Shown here: one piece after another, positions 1 to 9,399 of the stretch
Numbering within the stretch: the stretch's first letter is position 1
Layout: every line of letters begins with the position of its first letter
Assembly (NCBI RefSeq): GCF_000226115.1
Contig: NC_016457.1
Span: 372,001 to 436,000, forward strand
Direction of reading: 5' to 3'
DNA length: 64,000 nucleotides
DNA from: Thermothielavioides terrestris NRRL 8126
Lineage: Eukaryota; Ascomycota; Sordariomycetes; Sordariales; Chaetomiaceae
Program-made: the position numbers and the translations under genes
The notes under the pieces: generated by a model
What the model was told of the DNA's origin: nothing
What the model saw: the letters and a program-made list of their open reading frames with translations, nothing else
The model's database searches: none

Positions 1-524
1 CCCGGGATACCCCCCCTTCCCTCCGGGGGCCGTCTAGCGTCCGAGACGGATAAAGGAGACGGGGGATTCTAAAGACGTCCTCCAGCTCTCGGTGGCTGCA
101 TGCTGCGGATGGTCCGCCCAGGTGGGCACGGATCGCTGTTGATGTTTCTCCAGGGCTGAAGCTCAGGAAGCGTGCCCAGCCTCGCAGATCCGATTTGACT
201 GCGCGAAAGCAAGCTGCAGCCGCGTGGCACGCAAACTCTTGCGTCTTTACCGCCTCGACAAGTTTGTTATGGAGAGAATGTCGAGTGCTGATCGGTTGGA
301 GTTCGGAAGATGCCGTTTGTCAGCCGTTGCCTAACCTGTGTACCCTGCACTTGTTGTTTCACGGCGGGTGTCTCAGCTGCCTGTTGCGGGGTGGCATGCT
401 TTAGTTAGTGGAATAATTAACTCGAACGAGCAAAGATCAGGGTCAAAGCTCTGGCCAAAAGCGGACAGCGTGTGCACTGTATGATCGCACTGTATCGAAC
501 CGCATCTCTGAGTGGTTATGGCTA
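1..524. other. GC-normal flank without a recognisable gene
   Basis: Normal-composition sequence left of the AT-rich block. The only open frame of any size (195-404) has no start context, domain or intron signal, so I see no gene. The stretch ends with CTCTGAGT at 505-512, a word that recurs at 905-912 and 22342-22349 around the large element. Confidence 0.5.
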
Positions 525-893
525 AAGAGGTCCCGCCAAGACTAATTTCGGAGGTTGCCGCTTACAAGAAATTACAAATTGCCAAGGGTACGTAGGGCTA
601 CTATAACTTAGAGCATTATCAACAACGAGATGCCGTAAAGACTCGCAACAACAACTTTACAAAACCTCAACCAAATCGAAAAAAAAGAAAAACGAAGTTA
701 ACCTGTACCCTAGCTATAACCTACACCTTAACTATAACCCAAGCCCTAACCAGCGGGGGGCTGGCGCCGCCCCCGTACCCCTAGCGAACTAACCCTTAGC
801 GATAGGCTAAACGCCTTGGCGATTGGGGTTGCGTAAAAACGCTGTAAAAACATTGCCGACAATTGACCGAAATTAGTCTTAGCGGGACCTCTT
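525..893. mobile_element. MITE copy 1, Tc1/mariner-like ends (TA duplication)
   Basis: A 369-bp non-coding element bounded by 27-bp inverted repeats that begin AAGAGGTCCCGCCAAGACTA and match at 26 of 27 positions. A TA dinucleotide flanks each side (523-524 and 894-895). That TA duplication is the hallmark of Tc1/mariner transposition. The interior holds a GC-rich stretch (GGGGGGCTGGCGCCGCCCCC) able to fold on itself, and no reading frame. A 388-bp relative lies in opposite orientation at 29251-29638. The transposase that moved it is not in the window. Confidence 0.88.
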
Positions 894-915
894 TAGCTAT
901 CAGCCTCTGAGTACG

Positions 916-990
916 AGGTTATAGTTGACCTGACCGGACCCCTCCCCTGTTGACCTAACCAGCAGGGGTAGAGCTGACCTGACCTAACCT
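916..990 (+). repeat. Left terminal inverted repeat of the large element
   Basis: About 75 bp that matches the reverse complement of 22268-22341. The best core is GACCGGACCCC followed by CCCCTGTTGACCT, GCAGGGGT and GACCTGACCTA. The outermost 15 bp match less well, mainly through A/G differences expected of RIP. Confidence 0.75.
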
Positions 991-1189
991 ATATACTATA
1001 TTTACCCTACCTACCTAAGTGCTCAATTTTCCTAAATACCGCATTGTCCTCCTCTTCCTTTTTCCACCTTTTTTCTACTTGTTTGAACCGAAGTTTAATA
1101 TTAAACTAGGTAATCACTTTGGAATCGATTCCAAATGGATTCTAAAGAAAATTTGCTAACCTTGCTACCTCGTTGAGAGTTTGGCTAAA

Positions 1190-4100
1190 TAGCTAAGGAG
1201 ACTGCCTAACAGGTTGTATAAGAGCTTAAAGATACTTCTAACCTCCTAGAGGTAGCTAAGAAGGAGGTTGATCAACCTATTGACGATAATATTGTAGAGG
1301 TATATAGATTACTAATCGTTTATTAAGTAGGTTCTAATTAATAATAAATTATTTAGTTCGATATATTAGTCTAGATTAGTACTAAGTAAGCTACTAGTTG
1401 GGAAGCTTAGCCTCCTTTAACTATAGGAAGGTTGATCTATACTATAGATATACTTAAATACCTAGAGTTTAGCGATATTAGCATTTGCTATATACTTCCT
1501 TTCCTATCTAGTGTAGATAAGTAAAAATACCTTTGGGATTTAGTAAATGATTACTAATCGCTTTACGAAGCTTAGTTAATTGATTGTCTACTAATTATAT
1601 AGTAGATCTAATACTATAAAAAACGAATAAGTAGGCTAAAGCCTACTATATCTACGTTTCTTAACTCTATACCCTATATATAAGCTATATATACCTATAT
1701 AGGTATAAAGGCTTATAAATTCCTTAACTATCGAATTTATAACCTCTATTATATAGCTATCAATGAGAAGATCTAGAATACTATAGCTATTATTTACAAG
1801 GAGTGCCAAATACTAAGTCTAAGATAAAAAGTGATTTTATAAATATTCCTAATTGGTCCTTAATCGATTCTATACTAATACCTCTTTAGCTAGGCCTTTA
1901 GTATTATCAACTACTTCTAGAAGAAGAAGGCTTATATCTCCTAGCTTAAATCTTATACTTAGTAGATAGTTCAAGTCCTTTATATAGTATATATAATTAG
2001 TTCTAAATCAATTAGATACTACTTATATATCGATTAAGATATTACTAGCGAAGTAAGATAGTAAATCCAGTATATAAACTAGTTAAATGCTACCCTAAGT
2101 GGTAGAGGCTATAGAAAATAGGCAATTCCTCTAGCCTACTACCCTTATATTTCTACAATTCTTATACACCTTAATTAGCCTAGGCCTACTAAAGGCGATA
2201 ACACTTGCTTCGAGGTAGATACTATAGGGTAGAAAAAGCCTAAATACAGTAAGTTGGCTTATTGATTAATAGTCGATTAGGTACTAATTAGATATCGATT
2301 ATAGGTGCTGACTATAAACAAGGCTAAGGAAATATAATCTATATTGGCTATAAAGCTAAATAGACCTTCCTTATACCTAAGGATCTAGAGGAGATACTAT
2401 ACCTTCTAATTGCTTACTATAGCACTTATATCTACCTACCACCTCTACTAAAGTAAACGCCTAAGGAGCTAATCGAAGGCATTTTATAAATGATTTACCA
2501 AATTAATAATCCTTTATTAATAGTCGATAAGTAATTTATTTCCAATTGTTTAGACATTATAGTCTAATCGATTATAAATCAACTATAGTTGGTCTTCTCT
2601 AAAATCCTATATTGATCGACTTTTATAAGAGGTTTAGTAGTAAAAGTATCTTAGAACTCTATATAAGCCTTGTAAATTACAATCAAGTGCAATTGATTTT
2701 TAAATAATATCGCTTAATCTACTATCCTTTAGGTAGTAACCGTCTAGTAGTTGCCTTTAAATAGTAGACAAAACATTGTAATAACCCTAATTGAGTAAAT
2801 GTTTCTCTATCGCTAGGTAAGCAACTACTAATCGATTATAGTATATCTAGCATTTCTACAATAACGGTATCAACTTTATAGTGATTTACTTTTACTATAA
2901 GTAGGTTAAACTGTTTTAAAAGGCTACTACTACTTCGTTCTAGTTGGATATAAACTATAAACACTTGTCGTAGATAGAAAATCGAGAGGTTATTTAGGGT
3001 ATCTACTCTAATAAGCTTTAACAAAGTAAGTATTATTTAGTTGATTTATAATTGTTTATTAACCAATTTGCTTAGCTATCCCGCTTGTTAAAGTGATTAC
3101 CAATGTTAATAGCCTAGAGATATATCTCTCTATATTTAAAACTATATTCTATATCTTCTAAAAGCAGTATCACTATACTATTTAGTGGTATTATATCTAT
3201 AGGAAGGGGCTTTTTAGGATTACTATCGACCAAGACTATAAGGCACTGATTGGTAAGTGATTACTAAGCGCTTCTATAATTTTGTTTAATTAGTTATTAA
3301 AGGATTTGCTATATACCTCTACTAGGAGGTTGATACCTAGTAGGGCAAGTAGTTGTAGTATACTTAGTGAACTATTCAATTCTACTATATCTACTTTGAG
3401 CGAGGTATTCGCTAAGTATTAGGCGAAGATTGTAATAAAGGCCCTAACTTAGACCACTGCTATATAATGTTGCTCTTTAGCGTTTATTTAGTATAGGAGT
3501 ATAATAAACTTTACAACTTATTGCAAAGTAAATATACTTTTTTTATAATTAGTTTATAATCATTTACTAATCGTCTAGACTACAATAACCCTAAGGTATA
3601 CTAATAGGCCTTATATAAACAATAGGTTACTATTATAGCTAGGTTTATAAGAAGTTGCACTTCAATACTAGTTAGCTAGTAGGATCAAATAGTAAGCTAT
3701 ACTAATTTTATTGAGGTTTTACACTAGTAAGCCTATACTTAGAGTAGAAGATATATCAATTTTCTAAATTATATACTTAGGTATATAACTGATTATTAAT
3801 CGCTTAGGAAGCAACTAATGATCGCCTAGCAATTAAACCTTAGATCGGAACTATATTAACGACATTAGAGTTATATAGCAATATAATATTATATATCGCT
3901 ATAGTAGTAGTAGTATAACTATTCGGTTTAAACAAAGTATTTAACGAGGTAGTAAATGATTTTTAATCGCTCTATAACTGATTGGTAGTAACTAACCTAT
4001 TAATTTAGAGACAAAGAGGAAGCGACTACTTAAGAGAGCCGAAGGTGCTACTTTAAGGACTAACTCTCTGTTCTCTTCGCCTATTAGGTCTATCCCTTCG

Positions 4101-4480
4101 ATCGAGATTGACGAGTTGTTAGACTATTCGTCGTTAGGAGTATCAACTTCTAGGCGAGGATTGTATATATCGATTGCTAATCGATTGGCAACTGCTTACT
4201 AACCTATTTTAGTCGTTGGTAGTACTCTCGTAGTCAAAGCCTTCGTCGATTATCTATAGCTAATCTACATAGCTAGGCTATAGCGTAGGCTACCTTGTAA
4301 TCTAGCTAAGCCTCTATATCCTCTATTAGAGAGGAAGAGGATATAGAGGCAATATAGGCGAAGGCTTGGCTAATCGAGGCTCGAACATAGGCTATATAGA
4401 CCTTCCTAGAGTTGAAGTGTAAACTAGGTAATGTATTCTCAATGGATTTCAAATCGTTTCTATCTTCTTGTTAGTTATCT
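1190..4480 (+). pseudogene. Unrecognised multi-intron gene remnant, left arm of the large element
   Basis: No intact frame survives. Open stretches on + are interrupted mostly by TAG, as RIP makes from CAG and TGG. Seven candidate introns of 41-60 nt with donor and acceptor can be marked: 1300-1356, 1543-1602, 3253-3293, 3528-3578, 3781-3829, 3952-4008 and 4163-4212. Several have a good branch site (ACTAACC before TTTAG at 4008; TTACTAACC before TTTTAG at 4212). The exon after 4008 reads as a basic, Ser/Arg-rich segment and the one after 4212 as a Gln/Ala/Glu-rich helix-like segment. I recognise no family. It is probably the element's own gene, but only the position supports that. The shared intron block is described under findings. 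Confidence 0.4.
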
Positions 4481-5025
4481 AGGTAGCTCAATTCATTTTA
4501 TATCGCTTCCTAATCAGTTACCTTACTCTAATCAACTATTTATTATATTATATCTTTAATTTAATATAACTTAATAGCTTTTAAAGTATTTATTTAATAG
4601 GTTTATATTTTAGATTTAGTTTTTAATATTACTTTTTATTATTATAGTTTTTACTACTAATCTTTATAAAAAATTTCAAAAGTATATATTATTTACTTAT
4701 TTATATTTAAGTTTTTTAATCTACTTTAGAAAATATACTTTTTATAGTCTTTAGCTTTTTATTAATTTTATAATCTAATTTTATTTTTATTTATATAATT
4801 TATTTTTAAAAATAACTTTAAAATCGTTTTTCTATTTTAATATAATACATTTTTTATATAATTAGGTTTTAAAAATATTAATATTATTAGGTTTTTTAAT
4901 TAAATATATAACTTATTTATTGTTCTTTTAGAGTTTATAGTTAATATTTATTATTTTATATTTAGCTTAATTATAACTTTTTAATATTAATATTATTAGG
5001 GTTTTTATAATAGAAGGTATAGGGG

Positions 5026-5410
5026 AATCGATTATATACTGCTTAGGTATTGATTAGGATACTATTGGGTGATTAGGGGTGTTATTTGAGGATAAGATTT
5101 TATAAGGTATATATTAATCGATTATATATTGCTTAGGTATTAATTAAGATACTATTAGGTGATTAGAGGTGTTATTTGAAGATAAGATTTTATAAGGTAT
5201 ACATTAATCGATTATACACTACTTAGGTATTGATTAGGATACTATTAGGTGGTTAAGGGTAGTATTCGAGGATAAGATTTTATAAGGTATATATTAATCG
5301 ATTAGGTAGCGTTTATATATTGATTAGGATACTATTAGGTAGTTAGGGGTATTATTTAAAGATAAGATTTATAGTAATCAATTAGGCAACGCTTAGGTAT
5401 CGATTATAAG
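5026..5410 (+). repeat. 90-bp tandem repeat, about 4.3 copies
   Basis: Units start with AATCGATTA or a variant at 5026, 5116, 5206 and 5296, exactly 90 bp apart, with a shorter fifth copy at about 5376. Shared words are TTAGGTATTGATTAGGATAC and GATAAGATTT. The array lies in the left arm of the large element, about 150 bp before the gypsy 5' LTR. No coding potential is seen. Confidence 0.8.
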
Positions 5411-5565
5411 CTCATTGCTTATCAATTTATAAGCTAATCCTACTATAATTAGCATTGGGTATTAGTACTAAAAAACGATCTATAACTTATTATAAACTAA
5501 TTAGGCCTTACTAGCCTTTTAAGCCTCTTTGGCCACCTTGCCCTCTTTAGTATTCTCCTTACTAC

Positions 5566-6062
5566 TAGATTAGGGTAATAGACTACTTGGACATAGGGGG
5601 ACCTAGTTTTTCTACTTTTCTATTTGTCTTAGGGCGTTATATTCGTTGTTAGGGGGTCTAGCCCTCTGATCATATATATTTAAGTAGGCTAAGCCCATCT
5701 TCTTTATCATTAAGTAAGATATTAAGCAGTTGTCAATATACGTTCGTTGACACTACGTTGGTAGTCCTCCTTCTTCTAGGAAGGCTATTGAGCCTCTCCT
5801 TTCGTTGTCCTACCTCTATCTAGATGGTAGGCATTCGAGCTATTAAGCTCTGACTATATTCTTATTGTCTTTTGTCTTTCTACTATATTCCACTAGATGT
5901 ACCTAAGCTATATATCTTCCTTTTAAGAGACATCCTTCCTACTATTCGATATATACTATCTTTATTTGTCTAGAGGTATACTATATTCCTTTAGGAGCTA
6001 TCTTATACGCCTAATCCTAGGTGTAGTAGGGTAGGTTAGTATAGAGGTTTTATACTATTTCA
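5566..6062 (+). repeat. 5' LTR of the gypsy element
   Basis: 497 bp, running TAGATTAGGG to TACTATTTCA. Nearly all differences from the 3' copy are C/T or G/A transitions, so RIP rather than neutral drift has separated the two copies. LTR divergence therefore cannot date the insertion. Confidence 0.9.
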
Positions 6063-6533
6063 AATGGGGGCTTAATTAGGGAGGAGCTTAGCTCTATATC
6101 TAAATGAGATAGTATAGACTACGAAGTTTTCTAAGATCGTAGAACTATACAATGCTATATTGATGGCTATACAACGACGATATAGCCGACCTATTGAGGC
6201 TCTAGTATACCGATACTAGTATCTCTAGGAGGTATAGAAACCTGTTGAAGTGTATACGTTCCAAGGGTCTGTTGAAACCTTGTTCTAGGAGATCTTCCTT
6301 TACTTAGACGGCGTAGGGCATCGAAAAGATATCCCGTTATCCCTAATACTTCGAAGACCTATTGAGGCTTTGTCATTATCGACATAGCGGTTATAAAACG
6401 CTAATCTAATCGAAAGACGATAGTTCTATCCTCCTAAGTAGAGACAAGGGTAGAATTTTTATCGATCATCATTTTCTTCCCTAGTCTAGCCGAACTAGTT
6501 ATAAAAGCGGTTAAACGTAGTAGCTACTTATAA

Positions 6534-6796
6534 TGTTACACGAACAAAGTGGGTGCTACCCAACCTCGTTAGCCAAGGTAGCGGAGCACTTAAACTAAGC
6601 AGGAGCTTCGGAGGAGTGCAAGATGGATGTATTGCAAGAGTGTAAGATGCGGGCAAGTGCCCACCTAAATACAGGAGTGTGGTAGCCTGTGCGTAAGGTG
6701 GCCTGTGCACTGTTGTAGGGCCCAGTGGGCCCAGTGGGCCCACACTTGCGCAGTTGGCCACAGGTGGCCACAGGTGACCCACAATTGCGTATAACA
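6534..6796 (-). repeat. LTR 1 of the TRIM-like element
   Basis: 263 bp. It keeps many CpA/TpG dinucleotides and is the least RIP-worn of the three copies. It is the 3'-most LTR on the minus strand and, as expected, has no primer-binding site next to it. Confidence 0.85.
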
Positions 6797-7335
6797 ATTG
6801 CCCCCCCCACGAACAAACAGAAAAGCTGTCCTCAGCTTGCAGGTCCATTATATCTTGCACCTCAACCATCCAACCATTCAATCCATTCAATCTACCTGTC
6901 GGGTTCCTTGATCGGGGCGACTGGCCGGTCGGGTTCTTTGATCGGGGCGACTGGCTAGGGCGATTGATTAAAGCGATCGATCGGAGGTTAGAGCGGTTAG
7001 AAGGATAGGAGCCGGGCCGGGGCGACGAGGTCTTGGAAAGTGGTCGCAATTAACGTGGTCTTTAGGAGCCGAGCTGGGGCGACGAGGTGTTGAAGGTCGC
7101 AATTGACGTTGTTGCCCTGGATACTGACCTCTAGGTTAGGTCTTAGGAGCTTAAGGGCTTCGTAATACTTGGAGACCACCTAAGTAAGCAAAACTATAAG
7201 TACTTCCTAGCAGGGCACTCGGGGCACCTACGCCCGTATATGGTTGCCTAAGCTATATAACATAGTACTGCTCGGGCATACTATTGATAATGAACACTGG
7301 CTCCCTTACAAAGGAGTCTTATAGTTTATTGTATA

Positions 7336-7360
7336 GGTTCGAGTCCAGTAGTGGGCACCA
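7336..7360 (-). other. Primer-binding site, complementary to 25 nt of a tRNA 3' end
   Basis: The + strand equals a mature tRNA 3' end. It has T-loop TTCGAGT, T-stem CCAGT, acceptor strand AGTGGGC, discriminator A, then CCA, in exact cloverleaf spacing. The non-templated CCA shows that this is a primer-binding site and not a gene end. A second copy with one C-to-T change lies at 8350-8374. The primer tRNA would start GCCCACT; I cannot name its amino acid. Confidence 0.8.
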
Positions 7361-7362
7361 CT

Positions 7363-7626
7363 TGTTATACGAACAAAGTGGGTTGCTACCTAGCCTCGTC
7401 AGCCAAGGTAGCGGAGCACTTAAACCAAGTAGGAGCTTCGGAGGAGTGCAAGATGGATATATTGCAAGAGTGTGAGATGTGGGCAAGTGCCCACCTAAAT
7501 ATAGGAGTGTGGTAGCCTGTGTATAAGGTGGCCTATACACTGTTGTAGGGCCTAGTGGGCCCAGTGGGCCTACACTTATGCAGTTGGCCATAGGTGGCCA
7601 CAGGTGACCCACAACTATGTATAACA
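7363..7626 (-). repeat. LTR 2 (shared central LTR) of the TRIM-like element
   Basis: 264 bp with more C-to-T changes than LTR 1. It serves as the 3' LTR of one unit and the 5' LTR of the other. Confidence 0.85.
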
Positions 7627-7824
7627 ATTGCCCCCCCTATGAATAAATAGAAAAGCTGTCCTTAGCTTGTAGGTCCATTGTATCTTGTACCTCAACTATC
7701 CAACTATTCAATCTATTCAATCCACCTGTTGGGTTCCTTAATTAGGGCGACTAGCTAGTTGGGTTCTTTGATCGGGGCGACTAGCTAGGGCGATTGATTA
7801 GAGCGATCGATTGGAGGTTGGAGC

Positions 7825-8069
7825 GGTTAGAAGGATAGGAGCTAGGCCGGGGCGACGAGGTCTTAGAAAAAGTGGTCGCAATTGACGGTTAGAAGGATAG
7901 GAGCTAGGCTAGGGCGACGAGGTCTTAGAAAGTAGTCGCAATTAACAGTTGGAAGGATAGGAGCTGGGCCAGGGCGACGAGGTCTTGGAAAAAGTGGTCG
8001 CAATTGACGGTTAGAAGGATAGGAGCCGGGCCAAGGCGACGAGGTCTTAGAAAGTGGTCGCAATTGACG
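7825..8069 (+). repeat. 60-62-bp minisatellite, four copies, inside the TRIM-like element
   Basis: Units begin GGTTAGAAGGATAGGAGC or a variant at 7825, 7887, 7947 and 8009 and contain GGGCGACGAGGTCTTRGAAA. The sister internal segment (around 6994-7050) has a single copy. This expansion accounts for much of the length difference between the two internal segments. Confidence 0.8.
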
Positions 8070-8376
8070 TGGTCTTTAGGAGCCGAGCTAGGGCGACGAG
8101 GTATTAAAGGTTACGATTGACGTTGTTGCCCTAGATACCAACCTCCAGGTTAGGTCTTAGGAGCTCGAGGGCTTCGCAATACTTAGAGACCACCTAAGTA
8201 AGTAAAACTATAAGTACTTCCTAGTAGGGCACTCGGGGTACCTACGCCCGTATATAGTTGCCTAAGCTATATAACGTAGTATTGCTCGGGTATACTGTTG
8301 ATGATAAACACTAGCTCCCTTATAAAGGAGTCTTATAGTTCATCGTATAGGTTCGAGTCTAGTAGTGGGCACCACT

Positions 8377-8639
8377 TGTTACACAAACAAAGTGGGTGCT
8401 ACCCGACCTCGTTAGCCAAGGTAGTAGAGCACTTAAACTAAGTAGGAGCTTCAGAGGAGTGTAAGATGGATGTATTGCAAGAGTGTGAGATGCGGGCAAG
8501 TGCCTACCTAAATATAGGAGTGTGGTAGCCTGTGCGTAAGGTGGCCTATGCACTGTTGTAGGGCCTAGTGGGCCCAGTGGGCCCACACTTACGTAGTTGG
8601 CCACAGGTAGCTATAGGTGACCTACAACTGCGTGTAATA
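8377..8639 (-). repeat. LTR 3 of the TRIM-like element
   Basis: 263 bp. The final CA has become TA by RIP. It is the outer 5' LTR on the minus strand. Confidence 0.82.
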
Positions 8640-9399
8640 TATAAGCTTCTAAGCTTAGGACTATATCTTTATAACATTTAGCTCTTTCTAATAGTATATC
8701 TAGCACTGTTTTATATTAGATATAAGGTCTTAGCGTAGACTTTTACTTTTCTTCTTAAGAGCTATACTCTTACTGCTATTACATTAATTAGGTCTAGTAT
8801 ATTAGTTGCTAAAGGTATTTAGGTAATCTATAAAGAGCCTATAGTTATCCTTTAGGGCGTTTAGACTATATATTCTAAAGGAACCTAGCTTCTTAAAAGG
8901 TTTTCTTCCTCTAGATAGACGTTAAAGGAGTCGACATTCCTATAGAAGTGTATATATCAGTCTTTTTATAGTCTATCGATATAGTTGTTGCCTTTCTCGA
9001 AGACAATAGCTAAACATCTAATAACTAGACTCCAACGATATATATATACATTGTCTATAAAAGCTCTAGGAATTCTATCGACCTCTGTAACACTATTAAT
9101 CTTAACGCTAATCTCTAAAGGAGAGTCTAAGGATATATCTGTCTTATAGCCTTTCTAAGGTATACTAAGCGAAAAAGACCTAGCTAAAGCGGTATAGACA
9201 CCCCTTCTATCTTCGCTAGATACCTCTACTCCGCCTATCTATATAGAGGTATCTATAGTAACACCTTCTAGTCTCTCTAAAGCCGAAGCTCTAAAGAAGA
9301 TAACCAAGTACATTCTTACTACTATACTTAGTACAATCTTTCTAACCTTAGCGAAGGCTAGCCTTTAGGGCCACTTCTCTAGTCAGAATACTACACATT

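Larger units (their letters stand above)
6534..8639 (-). mobile_element. Tandem TRIM-like miniature retroelement (three LTRs, two internal segments)
   Basis: Three near-identical LTRs of 263-264 bp (6534-6796, 7363-7626, 8377-8639), each running TGTTA to TAACA (TAATA in the third), are separated by internal segments of 566 and 750 bp. Perfect TATAA duplications flank the whole array (6529-6533 and 8640-8644), so it entered as one unit or grew by recombination after insertion. On the minus strand each internal segment begins 2 bp after an LTR with a primer-binding site (complements at 7336-7360 and 8350-8374). Each ends with a G-rich polypurine-like tract (C-run on + just after 6796 and 7626). 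No gag or pol is present. It lies in the 5' part of the gypsy element. Confidence 0.85.

Noticed and set aside
5026..5410. CRISPR-like array
   Set aside because: The 90-bp units are direct tandem repeats without unique spacers, in a eukaryotic transposon arm.
7277..7360. Possible tRNA gene on +
   Set aside because: The 3' half is a perfect tRNA end, but it includes the CCA that nuclear genes do not encode and sits 2 bp from an LTR. The 5' half does not form a proper D arm and the anticodon loop would have 8 nt. A primer-binding site explains it better.
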